From Onchocerca lupi (Eukaryota > Nematoda > Chromadorea > Rhabditida > Onchocercidae), in NCBI GenBank assembly GCA_028564675.1, contig JAOVVO010000341.1, positions 19,472-83,471 of the forward strand: a DNA stretch of 64,000 bases, read 5' to 3'. The notes beneath the pieces are model-generated. The model made no database searches and was not told the DNA's origin. It worked only from the letters and a program-made list of their open reading frames with translations. The translations under genes and the position numbers were made by a program. Below, piece by piece: positions 24,170 to 36,069 of the stretch. Every line of letters begins with the position of its first letter. Within the stretch, counting starts at the first letter, position 1.

Positions 24170-27100
24170 TTATATCGCAGCCTCCAAACGTTTTGAGGAG
24201 TAGAAAGGTGTTACGGATGACAAACCTGAATGTGAAAACGACTCACAACTTTCCTCAATAACTCCACTATCAAATGAATTAAAACTAAGACGACGTATGG
24301 AACATAAATTTAAAGCTTGCTGAGGTGTATTGGGTGATGATGTATTAACAACACTATTCGAAGTATTGCCTTCCATCTCGGATAAACCCGAATCTCGTTC
24401 ACGTGGTCCATCGCTACGACTAATCAACGAATGCTTGTCCAATTCGGCATCAATTCTTATTGCTTCCATTTCAGCGCATTCGGCTACTGATTCCTTTACA
24501 TCTGCTACAAAGCGATGCCTAAAATCGCCAAGAAAACATCACTAATAAAAGAAAAAAAAAAAAAAAAACGAAGCAAAGTTATTTTTCATCTCATCCACTT
24601 CATGTATAAAAAACGCCATAAATCACTTACCTGTCATCATCATTTTTCGAATTCAAATAAATCTCTTGCCCATCAGGTAGTGTGATCATAATGCCAAAAT
24701 CATAGAAAGGAGTCTCGAACATGCTAACACGTACTCCCAACAACATCATCCACGTGCGCAACACATACTGGCAACATGATTTCCTCTTTGAAGCCATTTT
24801 TGCAATCTACAATTGTCGAGTATTCCACAGATTATGCACAAGATTTAAATGAAAGATCCTGATCATGAAACAGTAAAACATAAAAACTTGAATTCCTGTA
24901 AACCACAACTCCTAAATTTTCTTGAAATGCTTCTTTCATCTATGCAAAAAAATTATAAAAATATCTTTCCCAACTATAACAAAATATTCCGTAAAAAAAG
25001 ATCATCATTTAATCGCGAAAAAATCGGTGTTAAAAATTTACCAATAAAAGATCGTTGAACAAAAAAACTTCTCGTTGATGAGCATTGGCTGGCTGTCGTT
25101 TATTGCGATCAATAATCTGGTTCAAACGACAATAACACACAAGGCGACGATGTGGTTCGACCAAGTTCTAAAAGCTTCTTATTATGAGAGAGTTGGTTTG
25201 CCTGATTAATAAAATCGTAAACATATTTTAAATCAAATTTTGAGGCCAAATTATCAAACTTACTGGCTTATCCTTGCCAACCATGCTCTGATCAACCACT
25301 ATAACTTGCGACACATGATCCGATCCAGTGCTAAACGGTGAGTCACGAATTCGACGGTAAATACGAACCAACAGTGCCCTTAAAAATTGGATGACACAAA
25401 AGAAATTATATTAACAGAAAAATCACATTTTTGCTACAAAAAATAACGCCTATTTTATCAAGCAATTTGCTTATCGACAGTTTCTTTTGATATAATTATT
25501 CAAAACTAAATAAAATTGGCATCTCTAGAAGGAAATCACGAATGATTAACCTGTCGATATCGTATCCCGCATCGATTCCACGTAAATTGTTGATAAAATC
25601 TCCCACTTTCATTTTCAGCGATGGTTTGATACTAGGTGAATGAAGATCTGTGTTCAGCATAACAATAGCGAATGCCAAGATAAATATTGTGTCCGCACTG
25701 TGAAAAAGCGCAACCTTATCAGGATTGCAGGTGGCATAATGTGCAGAAAACACCTGCAACGAATTACAGTGGAAACAGATTCTTTAATGATACGAAAAAA
25801 CTCGCTCGGTTTCACATCTTCATGATTTAAAGTAAACAGATTAAGCGGCATAAGCCAGAATTATTTTAAGCTACCAGAATCTTCAGAGTATCTGGTCGCT
25901 TATTTCAAGGTGTTTCTTGAAACAGTAACATGATGCATTCGATATGATCAAATTTGTGAATAATTCTGCATTGCAGTCCATCAAACTGACCTATCTAATC
26001 CATCCACTTTAACAGATAATTCATTTCAGAGAATATAACTCTGAATTACAAAGATAGATTAATACAGACCTGCATAATTCTCTCGATTTTTTGCGCTTCT
26101 CCTGGAAGACGAAAAAACGAAAGCGTATGCCTAAGAGCAATATCCACTTCCATTCCATGCAAATCAATCTGGTCAACGAAATGGCTAAAACTGATAACTG
26201 ATTACCACGAAAAACAAAATAGAAAATGTGGATGATATTAAATAGTGAACCAATGATGACTTTTGATATTTTTTTACAATCACTTTACAATAGATTTATT
26301 TATTTAAATCCCTCAGCAACATTTAAGGATATCCATCTCACTTAGCTACTTTCAGCAGACAAATCCAGTTATTCTGTAATTTCACTTCTCTAATTTAAAT
26401 GATTCCAAACTACTGGTCGGACACTATATTCGAAGAAGTCAAGAAATTACCTCTTGGAAAGAAAAAAGCATTATTAAGCTTACTTGAGAACAGAAGATTG
26501 AAAAGGATTGTGCAAGTGTCCAATGTATTCACCAATCATTTGTTTACTTAAACCACGACGATGCAATAATAAATTAGCAATAGCAAGCGAATTATCAGCA
26601 ACAAAACCCCACTCAATGAGATATTGCACACCACGTGTAGGTTTCCTGAAATTGTTTCAAATATTTTTCTTTAATACCTAATTCGAACTTAAAGAAGAGA
26701 CATATGCATCCAACATTAATATTTGCAGTTTCTAGCTTTTGGTAAATCAAGTCTTCTCTCTCCTTGCTTTTTGCAAGTTATTTTTAGAGTATAGGACCCA
26801 CTTATTAAAGAAATTGAGCGCTATTCTGTATTGACGCCTTCTTCGCTGATCTAGTACGCCATGGGAATTCGATGAAGTGCTGCAAATAATACGCATATAC
26901 GCACATTAGACAGATAGGGAAATCAATAACAAATAACTTTTAAAATTTCTAATATTTTTCAGAAATTTCGAATATCAATCGAATTCTATCCAAGTCATGC
27001 CATGCGAGAAGGTATATCCGATTATAAGTACTCCCTACATCCTATTTATTTCATAAAAATGATCCACTTATTTCTCACTATTCAATCCTTGCTAATCAAA

Positions 27101-28408
27101 AGAAAAATGAGATTACCTGATCAGATCAAGAGTTTAAAATAAAACTAGCTGATCAATCATAGCTTCTGGTTTCCGAAGGAGTTATGTCTCAGAAGAGAAA
27201 TCATAATTGCTAACTGTGATAGAAATGGACTTCAACCTTGATCTTTCTGATGAAAGTAATCCTTTCGGTCACTAATCAGAATCTTGTTATATTTAAAATA
27301 AACATTAACCTAACAGGTTGACATGGTGTTGCATGTTTATCGAGACGAGGAAGCGAATTTGAGTGATTACTACGCCCCGTAATTGCTGATGAGCGAGGAA
27401 GCCAAACATGTGTTGCTGGATGCACCACATCTGTCACAATCCTAAATGGAAACATAGATCGAAAAATCTCTATTTTAAAAAATCTCTCCTATTTCTGTCC
27501 TGACCATTTTCAATCTCATTCTCATCTTTAATAAGAGAAAACATTTGCAATTTTTCTGCAGAAAATTTTTCATTTTTTTTTTTTTTTTTTTTTTTTTTTT
27601 GAGAAATAAGTAGACAAACCTCCTCTGAGAAAGACGAGGCGACAAACATTCCACTGCAGAACGATGAGGTAAATTACTGTCAAATCTAGGGTTTCCAATA
27701 TTTTCTCCAATCGCCAACGGTACTTTACAGCCTCGTTCCGGTACCGATAAATTAATGCGTGGGGAACAATTCTTCGGCCTAAAATATAAAAAAGAATCCA
27801 GAAAACGACGAAGTTTATGACTCATGATTATCGTGGCAAACAATATTACAATATCGCCTGATGAATCAATTTAGTTAGTTTAGGGTATCAAAATTTGAGT
27901 ACAAGCGTACCTAACTGCTGCAACGGAAGGTCGATGAAGACATGCTTGAGCATTAGGTATATCTGTTAAAGATGTATCACGTTTCAAAACATCTTTATGT
28001 TCCTGTCCGCCAACATTTCTGGAACATACTGCACTATTTTGGATGGGTAATACCAGATGCTTCCATTGCTTCAACAAACAAGACTGACGGAATGCTCGCT
28101 GTATTCGTGTGGCAGCTGTATGAGCGCGCAGACGGCCACCATAACGACGCTCCAATACCTTAAAAAAAAAAAGAAAGAAAAAAGATGCAGTAATATAATC
28201 GTAACATTGATAGTCAAATGGCTAGACAGTCAAGGATGAAAGCATATGCAAAACAACACCATAACATATAAATTTCAATACATCATGATATTTCAGCATA
28301 TTAAGAAAAATCTCTCACCTGAAGTTGCCGACGACAAAGCTCGTCAGAAATTTCATAGCTTGTAAGCGCACGAACCGATATGGTTGGACCACGCCACTCA
28401 CTCAACAT
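24170..28408 (-). CDS. bris-1: IQSEC/BRAG-type ARF guanine-nucleotide exchange factor (IQ, Sec7, PH)
   Basis: Twelve exons, 650 residues: 28408-28319, 28158-27911, 27778-27620, 27441-27310, 26879-26802, 26645-26484, 26184-26070, 25753-25551, 25378-25264, 25167-25042, 24806-24631, 24518-24170. The start is fixed by an in-frame TGA directly before the ATG and an acceptor at 28425-28426. Seen: the BRAG signature VLERRYGGRL, then an IQ motif (AATRIQRAFRQ, about 45-65). Next a Sec7 domain (about 225-420) with the catalytic glutamate in RLPGEAQKIERI (about E319) and ILAFAIVMLNTDLHSP. A PH-like domain follows (about 430-550; PHRRLVCYCRL, HQREVFLFNDLLL), then a serine-rich tail. Members load GTP on ARF GTPases at endosomes, plasma membrane and synapses. 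The N-terminal region is much shorter than in vertebrate IQSECs. The name rests on the C. elegans family member as I recall it. Confidence 0.92.
27576..27600. repeat. Poly-T run in an IQSEC intron
   Basis: About 24 consecutive T residues lie in the intron between the exons ending at 27620 and starting at 27441 (minus strand). It sits outside both splice sites. Confidence 0.9.
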
Positions 28409-29748
28409 TCATCAACCCGATATTCTAGTAATATTTCTTAATAATGACAGCAATAACGAACTTTTGATTTAATATGATAAATGCATATACATAAACATTA
28501 TTCTCCATCTAGAATTATTGCTCAAATTTGAGTAGCAAAGATCGATGATAACTAACGCGAGTTATGGACCTAACAACAATATTGAACAAATTTTTAATAT
28601 TTCATATGATTTAAGATGTAACTTGATTCCTTTTAATTCAAAAAATTCTTATTTGAAAACATTTCAAACACAATTTGATCGATTGTAATCATCGAATGCG
28701 TACTGGTGCCGGCCGAAAAATTAGGCATCTAATACATTTGTGCAGTACTAGCTGGATAATGTGATATTTGCTGGATATACATAATATCTAGCAGATAAAT
28801 GTGATAATCGATGTGTACGTTTTCTCTCTTTCTAAGTGCAGCACTCGTTGTATATATCTAATGTTAGTTGGATATGTGTAATATTTGTCTGATGGGTCAT
28901 TCACGGGACATAAATTTGTTATGACAAAAAACTGATAGCAAAAATCTAGTATGTTTCAAGAAAATTAAATTAGATTTCTTGATAATTTAAAAATACACAC
29001 GCAACACACGCAACGCACGTCAACGTACAACCGATTTGAAATCAAAAACAACAACCACTGACCCAAGTCACCGGCCGATCGACCCAATCAATCATGCGTA
29101 TAATTAACCGCAAAACATCGCACTTTCCTGATCGTCTAGCCTATTAATCTTTTCTTTCATCCTCGACGTCTAGTTTACATATGTTTTATTTTCTATTTGT
29201 CGTCCATAACGAGAAAGCACTCTCACCAAAATCTGTTCTCTTTTAGCTTATTTAAATAAAATATACAACGCCGAAATTTCGTTTAGTTTCAAGAAGTTTA
29301 ATGGTGTATGAAATGTAGAGCACTAGACGATTTATATTTGTCCTGAATTTTTCCGGATCGGGAATTCAAAACGGTTTTTCTTAGTTAATTTAATCCATTC
29401 TTTTTAATTTAAGGGATTTTTTTTTTTTTTTTTTTGCTACAAAGTCTTCCTGAAAATTTTTATGCGTTTAATTTTCTTGCATTTTGTTAGAGTTTGACCG
29501 ATTTTCATTAATAATGATTGATAAATCTAATTGTGCCGGAAAAACTTCAAAAATATTAGGATCAAGTTTATTTCTGGCAATATTTACAGGATTAAAAAAT
29601 CTTCGTTAGCTTCTTTAAACTGATAATACACTTTAATTTTGTCATTTTACTTCCATCTTTTTCTGTTTCAGATAATAACACGTTAGTTTTCAGTTTAGAT
29701 AATCTATTTCTAATTCATTCGTTTTCTTCAGTATTCAACTTATCATCC
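28409..29748. other. Divergent promoter region between ARF-GEF and release factor
   Basis: This 1.34 kb between divergent genes contains no credible coding exon. It holds a degenerate tandem repeat around 28751-28890, an ACACGC/CAACGCAC-rich patch near 28995-29030, and a poly-T run at 29418-29435. A TTCTTCAG acceptor at 29730-29731 lies 18 bases before the release-factor ATG. Confidence 0.55.
28751..28890. repeat. Degenerate tandem repeat, unit about 20 bases
   Basis: Variants of GCTGGATAATGTGATATTT recur at about 28751, 28770, 28790 and 28867, each changed at several positions. It lies in the divergent promoter region and has no coding potential. Confidence 0.55.
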
Positions 29749-31737
29749 ATGCTTTGGATACAACGAAGATTCTTAAGCCGTTGTGCCGATTTGCTTCGTA
29801 CAGAAAGGGCAAGAACATATTTTCAACTTATATCCAATAAACTGAAAGCACTCCAGAACAATGGTGATGATGAGTCAAGGATTAATAATTCTGCTTCGAT
29901 CACACACTTAGAAACTGTAACAGCATTGGCGCACACATTTTACGATAAGTTGGAAATGCTCACACAGTTGGATATGCTTTTAAAAGGTTCGTCCATTTTA
30001 TGAATTTCATATACTTCGAATGCATTTTCTCAAAATATAAGTTTCATCATTTAAAGAGGAAAGTGACTCAGAAATGCAAAAAATTGTCAAATTCGATAGC
30101 GAACAATTAACAGAGGAACTGGATAATGTTGTGAACGAATTAACCGATGCTGTAATACCTGTTACCGAATATGATTCACTGAATAACTGCCAACTAGAAA
30201 TCACTCCGTTGGTCATTACTTAATTACCCTACTTTAAAATTTGTTCTCTTATAATTTTGGGATGCTTGTTATTTCGCTAAAATTTATTTTTTTTCAAAAG
30301 ATTTCTACATTTACATTCCACAGTTGATAAAATAGATTTTGTTTTACATTAATCAAGCATCAGTTTAGATTTGAATTTTATTTTGCTGATTGCCCAAAAT
30401 CATAATAAACCATACTTCTTTTATAGAGGTGTGGGAGGTATTGAAGCATCTCTGTTTGCATCCGAATTAGCTCAAATGTACCACAATTACGCGCAGTTTA
30501 TGAAGTGGAAGTGGACGCCTTATCAAATGGATGTTTCACCGTCAGGTAAATTAAATTTCAGTGAAAATAAAGTCAAGAACATTTTCGAACAGTTCACTTC
30601 TTTCACTTTGCTTTGCAGGAGGCATACGTAGTGCTGTAGTTTTTGTGAGAGGTAACGGAGCATTTCGAATGTTACGTTATGAAGCCGGTGTTCATCGTGT
30701 ACAGAGGTTTCCGGTAACGGATAAAACACGCATGCACACGAGTACATCTGTTGTAACTGTTCTTCCAGAACCAGAAAAGGTCTATCTTCTTCCTGCAATT
30801 CGCATATCTTCTTAAACAAACTACATTTTTTTATTTTCGTCACGTGTTATAAATTGGAAGATGTTTCGGTTCATCCAAATTCAGGAAATTGTAGATTGAC
30901 AATACTTTCGTGTTACAATCGAATAAGATCATTTTGAATTTGTTTTACAATTCGAAAAATTTTTAAATGTAGGAGATTGTACATATAAAGTATTTTCAGA
31001 TAGAAGCTTGCGTGGCACCAGGTGATGTAAAAGTCGAAACAATGAGAGCTTCGGGTCCCGGTGGTCAGAATGTCAATCAACGATCTACGGCGGTCCGATT
31101 AACTCATCGTGAAACAGGTATAACAGTACATTGTATGGATGAAAGGACGCAATATTCTAATATGGAAGTATGACTTTGTACTCGTTATACTTTTTTTTAA
31201 TTTCTTTCTCGTGTTACCAATGATAATATAATCTATCAAATAAATGCGGAAGGAATTTGAACATTTACTTAGCATTGTAATTTCTAATCCCATGTTGAAC
31301 TACATCTTTTCCCCATGCCATTTAAAGTTTAACGTTTAGATAGCGTACAAACGATTAGCTGCGATACTGTTACAGCGGAAACTTGATGAAACACAGAAAC
31401 AGTACTCATCATCCAGAAAATTACAAGTAAGTCATAATTCGATGTAAAAAAATCAAGTTAATATGTTTCCGTATCGCAATTTCTGATTACTACAGAAATA
31501 TTTTAGGTAGGAACTAAGGCAAGAGCCGAAAAAGTACGAACATACAATTTCAAAGATGATCAAGTCACAGATCACCGTTTGGGTAAAGCTTGGCAAGGTG
31601 TTGCAAATGTTATGAAAGGAACCAGTGTTTTAGATCAAATAATTCAGTCTCTGGATGAACTGTCAAAAGCTCAGTATTTAAAAGAAATCTTGAGCGCCGA
31701 AGATTATAGTACCAAACATACTAGTTCTAATGTTTAA
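29749..31737 (+). CDS. MTRF1L: Mitochondrial class-1 peptide chain release factor (RF1 type)
   Basis: Seven exons, 384 residues: 29749-29986, 30057-30207, 30427-30545, 30619-30779, 31000-31167, 31340-31426, 31507-31737. It terminates translation by reading stop codons and releasing the peptide. Seen: a basic N-terminus (MLWIQRRFLSRCADLLR) suited to mitochondrial import; LEITPGVGGIEASLFASEL matching the RF1 core; the codon-recognition tripeptide PVT (201-203) after HRVQRF; the catalytic GGQ (244-246) in ASGPGGQNVNQ; and RTYNFKDDQVTDHR near the end. A PxT tripeptide marks an RF1, reading UAA and UAG. The length fits MTRF1L-type factors. The residues after GGQ (NQRSTAV) differ from the common SDSAV. 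AATAAA at 31749-31754 follows the stop. It converges on the mS37 gene. Confidence 0.94.
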
Positions 31738-31748
31738 GCTTAGGAAGC

Positions 31749-31754
31749 AATAAA
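31749..31754 (+). promoter_or_regulatory. Likely polyadenylation signal of the release-factor gene
   Basis: AATAAA begins 12 bases after the TAA at 31735-31737. This implies a very short 3' UTR. Confidence 0.5.
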
Positions 31755-32504
31755 CATTTATATCTACCTTTATACAGCGTTGAATTATAATTTTTGCAAG
31801 GTAACAAATTTAAGGTGCCATCCAAGTATTATGAATTCAAAGGATTATAAATTTGTTTCATTTCATTTCGAAATATACAGTAAATGTTTGGCTAAGTTAA
31901 GTGAAAGTAGCGTGAAATAGAAGATTTCAAACTTTTTTCTGAAATCAAATTTCACTGAAGAAAAAACGGTTTCTTGGAGATGGGTTTTTTTTTTTTGAAA
32001 ACTGAGTTTCTATAAATTTGACTAATTTATTTTAAAACCAGGATTTACTGTAACTTGCGGAACAGAACAACAAACCGGAGTTAATATAACTTAAAAGAGA
32101 TGAAAGTTACTTACTGAGATAACAGCATTTGACGGTATCAACAATGAGTTTAAAAAAATCAGTCTGTTCCTCGAAAATATGGAAATATAAGTTCATAAAA
32201 AAATTGAACATAAAATTATAAAAAATAGAAATAAAATAAAGAAGAAAATAAATCCAGAAAATTAAAATTTTTTGTAATTTTATACTTTTTTTGAAAATAT
32301 GAAATTGAAATTTTTCAAATCAAAGAAATATGAAATTAAAAATAAAAACATGAAATTAAAATTAAATAAAACTATAAAATTGAGAATCTCAAGGAAGTAC
32401 AAAGATGGAGTTGGCCATCGTTGCCCATATTTTTCGATTGAAATTAGTCCTATTTCTGGCAATAAGGAAATCTGCTAACATAATACTGAAGTGTTGGGAA
32501 ATAT

Positions 32505-32510
32505 TTTATT
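32505..32510 (-). promoter_or_regulatory. Likely polyadenylation signal of the mS37 gene
   Basis: AATAAA on the minus strand, about 32 bases beyond the TGA at 32544-32542. Confidence 0.5.
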
Positions 32511-32541
32511 TACACTTAACAATATAAGTTTTCCGTTCATC

Positions 32542-33746
32542 TCAATTGGCTTTTCCATATTTATTCTTCCGATGGAAGATATCATCTGCATATGATTGAT
32601 TCGGCAATCGCTTCAGTGCTTTATATGGATACTGGCCTAGCTGAGGCTGTGGATATTTCTTCATTAAGTTGTTCATCTGATGCTTGGTCAAAACTGTCTT
32701 CCCATCGGTAGTACCGTCAAGCATACCCTGAAACATTTCATCTTTTTCCATGTGAAACCGATGAGTGACGTGGAAGATAATGTGAGCATGAATGAGTTAG
32801 AAATTGAATGAGATGTCTTACCTTCTTTGCGGCCTCAGCAAATTCCTTATTAGCTTTATAGGTTCTGTCCACGCAAGCCATATAATCTCGATTGAAATCT
32901 ACGCAAGGTAAGTTGTCGTATTCCCATTTTTTCAAGCAATCGAAAAGGGCTTGCAGCTCTTTCGTACAAGTTTCCCCTACAAATTTCATAAAAGGTCTAT
33001 GTAAGTATTTTATAGCTTGAGAACTTAAAGACATACACTGAAACAAAGAGCAGACGCTGGAATAAGTTAATGGAAAAAACCAAGCAAACTAACGGAGATA
33101 TGAAAGTTTTGGAGAATGAATATCTCGAAAACTGGATGATATAATCAAGTATTCGACATCCCTCTACGCTCTTAAAAGGAAATAACCTCTCTATTCCTCT
33201 GTGAATTCAGATTCAAAAACAAAAATATAAGTTTCTACATCACTGTGTAAAAATCGGAAGAATACAGCAAGATTCCAGACATAAAGTCATCATTCCGTTT
33301 CTCGGAAGAAATCGTTCTGCATGTAGCAGAAGATACAACTGCAGATGAAAGTAAAAGTGTACAGTCAAGAAAGAAACGATAAGATTAAGGGACAAAGAAA
33401 TTTAACATCAAGGAAAAAGTAACAAGAAGTCAAGGAAGGAATACAAGATAACGGAATAAGACAATTAACACTAAGAAAAAAAAAACAGCATATAAATTCA
33501 GCGGTAAAAAATACAATTAAAGTGAAACAAAGCGTGAATGTTTCAACGATCATTTTTGAATTAAACTACGTTGATATCATAAATACAAGTGAAGATCAAA
33601 CCTCGTGGTTTCGTATAATTGCTCATTATAAAATTCGTAGATTTTAACGGAATAAATTCCTTAAACTGCAACTGATCATTCTTTGCCAACTTGGTCTTAA
33701 CTGCTATCTTGAAATTGCTTCTCGAAAGCGATGATGTAAATTGCAT
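32542..33746 (-). CDS. mrps-37: Mitochondrial ribosomal protein mS37 (CHCHD1 homologue)
   Basis: Three exons, 161 residues: 33746-33602, 32976-32822, 32727-32542, all in phase. Seen: a basic N-terminus (MQFTSSLSRSNFKIAVKTK) and a twin CX9C (CHCH) domain with cysteines at 52, 62, 73 and 83. After it comes a helix, then LTKHQMNNLMKKYPQP, which matches the tail of CHCHD1 (NKLNKLLQRFPNKP-type). CHCHD1 is a small-subunit mitoribosome protein whose paired cysteines form disulfides after import. The C-terminus (to ...RKNKYGKAN) is longer than in the human protein, and such extensions are common in nematode mitoribosomal proteins. It is adjacent to and convergent with the mitochondrial release factor gene, with no sign of a shared transcript. 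Confidence 0.85.
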
Positions 33747-34409
33747 CGTCCTTCGTTACCAAAATTTGAACAAAATTATTGCATTTATGCTAACTTCCAC
33801 GAATTAATCTCTGAAATAAGATAATGATACATAGGAAATTACCGAAAAGTTATATTAAAAAGCAATTTTTAAACAAAATTTCAGGATATCTTCCCGACAC
33901 CAATCATAGATAATCAAAACAATCACGTTTCACCGGGAATACGCAACCGGATTTCATGATGGACCCGTCAGAGTAGTACAAAACGTTGCAATCAAATTTG
34001 ATGGTTCAGATCTCTGAAATCGTCGTTAATAGCCTTGGTAGTAATAAGGTTCCGGATATCTAGTGGTATGGTGTTGGTGAGTTTTCGGGTAACCGATGAA
34101 TATGATGTCGCTGAGTTTCGGGCTCATAAGAAATTCTGTAGAGAAAAATTCAGATTTATCTTAACGTGTAAAATAAAAAAAAGAGTGTGGATTGTAAATT
34201 ACTTTTTTTTTTTTTTTTTTTTTTTTTAAATATTTGGAACGAACTGAAAAACTATCATCTTTCGATCATCCATTCAGACAAAATTTATTAAATGAAACCG
34301 AGATATGTTACTTGTCAAATATCGATCTTATTATCTTAGAATGCTACATACTTTCTCATAGTGAACCATAAATCCATTTTATCATGCTGATAGCGAAATA
34401 CATTTACAG
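33747..34409. other. Divergent spacer between mS37 and the small gene at 34.4 kb
   Basis: This 0.66 kb must contain both promoters. It has a poly-T run at 34203-34227. No exon is supported here. Confidence 0.55.
34408..34409 (+). other. Probable trans-splice acceptor abutting the ATG at 34410
   Basis: CATTTACAG runs directly into ATG. Since no upstream exon is apparent, spliced-leader addition is the simplest reading. Confidence 0.55.
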
Positions 34410-34949
34410 ATGCCGAAACCGCGTCAAGATTCCGTAGATCCCAATGCGGAACGAGTTCGAACTCACTTGTTTTTTTCATCCAAAGTACCACGCAATCCCT
34501 CGAGACGAAGACGACGTACTCGTAGTAAGTTTGAAGTAAAAATTAAGCAGGTCATAGAATGCATTTTTTTTTTTTTTTTAACGCACGACAACAATGTAGA
34601 ACATGTGACAGTTCATGAAGTCAAATCGGATGAAACTGTTATTATTGATAATTCAAAAACTTTTCAGGACAAATTGCTACTTTTCTTGTGAATTGCAGAT
34701 AAATTGCACCAACTGATGCATCGTAAGGATGAAATGGTGCAAACGGCACCTGCCGAATTAGACCCAACATTGTGGTCCGGTAATCAACGAGTACTTCATT
34801 TCGGGCCCATGGCACAACGTGATCCGTTTTTCTACTATTATCCAAAGGGATGGGATGTAATGTATCCGGCACACTTCGGTTTTTTTCCTTATCGGGCAAC
34901 GTATGGATTTTTTTCTTGCCTATTTCTTTTAATAGATGTGTTTTCTTAG
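34410..34949 (+). CDS. Small unrecognised basic/aromatic protein, two or three exons
   Basis: Exon 1 is 34410-34524 (donor GTAAGT) and exon 2 starts at 34699 (acceptor GCAG). Phase is kept and the simple model ends at TAG 34947-34949 (121 residues). Seen: a basic start with the arginine cluster SRRRRRTRS, then DEMVQTAPAELDPTLW, then an unusually aromatic, proline-containing segment (DPFFYYYPKGWDVMYPAHF). There is no clear signal peptide or long membrane helix, unless the last 14 residues are real. The C-terminus is uncertain: a GTATGG donor at 34903 with TTCTTAG before 34950 would make a 47-base intron and replace the hydrophobic end with a lysine-rich tail ending near 35036. I do not recognise the family. 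The unusual aromatic block suggests a conserved, possibly nematode-restricted protein. Confidence 0.6.
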
Positions 34950-36069
34950 GATGCATTATTTAATGTTGATGTATTTTACTAACATCACTAAAGAAACTAA
35001 AGGAAAGAGAAAGGGAAAGAATTTATATATCGATTAACTTCTTTCGAAATTGAGAGATCAAATTTTTAAGTGGGCTTTGATTTCTAAATCTATATAAGCA
35101 GTCAATTTTTGTAACAAATTTTAAAATTGTTGACTTTTTTGAAGTCTATTTTGCAAAAGAAGTTGTCTTTTAATTTCATTTTAATTTTTATTATACGAGT
35201 TTCTTTGTAGAGTCTTTTTGCAAATTAAAGACGACTTTCTCTTTCTATGCTTTCTTACGTAACTCCTTTGCTGAAGATTATTTATCATCGCTTAATGACG
35301 ACATAGTCAAAAAAAAGCTTCATTTCAAATTTCAGTAAACTGTAGCGTATGCTCCGGAAATTTGATTTTAAGTACTTAGTGACTGTAGTGAAGTTATTTA
35401 AACGTTCTAGACATGATATATGGGCGTGATTATAAGACCGTAAATTACTTTTATAAGTTTACGATTTTTTACTATTGAAGATAAAGCTGGGAAATCTCAA
35501 CAGAAATGAGAATGACATTAGGTATGTGAATTAGTTCCCCTTATTTACTATTGAAGATAAAGCGGGGGAATCGGAGATAAAGATGAGAATTAAATACCGC
35601 ATCGTAATATTCATTTTTATTTATTGTAAGTGATGAATCATAGAAATTTTCTGCAATAAGTACTTTGATTATTCGAATATATTTATGCTAAAATTTGGTT
35701 TCTCAAGCAATGACCAGGCAGAGCTTCAGAATAGAATCTTGCACAAAAAAGGGCTTTTTGTTATTCGTATAGAATTTCTGTCTCATTTTCTCTTCCTCTA
35801 AATCAGTAGTTAGATCTTCTCCAATAATTTTGATTAGAACTTATTAAAAAAATTTGTTTTTTTATTGGCATACTGAATGGTTTAAAATGCATTTTTCAAC
35901 TAATTTTTCTAATGCATTTTATTTTTGATCGCAACTAACGTATTTTATGATGTTGTCATACTAACGAAAATGTTAGGAAATGTTTATAGATTTCAGATTT
36001 TCTGAACGACTTCCCTGAAATTTATTCTTCGCATGCTATTGCCGTGATTTCATACGTGATGTATACAGC
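34950..36069. other. Spacer with a duplicated ~47-base sequence
   Basis: This 1.1 kb between same-strand genes is too long for a typical nematode operon gap. It holds a spaced direct repeat (35468-35513 and 35543-35590). No credible exon was seen, though a short first exon of the downstream membrane-protein gene may lie near its right end. Confidence 0.5.
35468..35590 (+). repeat. Spaced direct repeat, two ~47-base copies
   Basis: TTTACTATTGAAGATAAAGC opens the second copy at 35543, and the first copy at 35468 differs there by little. Both run through GGGAAAT/GGGGAAT-like sequence and end in ATGAGAAT (35513 and 35590). The offset is 75 bases. Confidence 0.8.

Larger units (their letters stand above)
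31738..32541. other. Convergent spacer between release factor and mS37 genes
   Basis: This 0.8 kb holds two 3' ends. The middle (32190-32380) is A-rich, with repeated GAAATTAAAA-like words. No gene seen. Confidence 0.6.

Noticed and set aside
34410..34691. Reading the small gene without an intron to a stop at 34691
   Set aside because: It would translate a T-run as poly-Phe. A good GTAAGT donor at 34525 and GCAG acceptor before 34699 give a more protein-like continuation.
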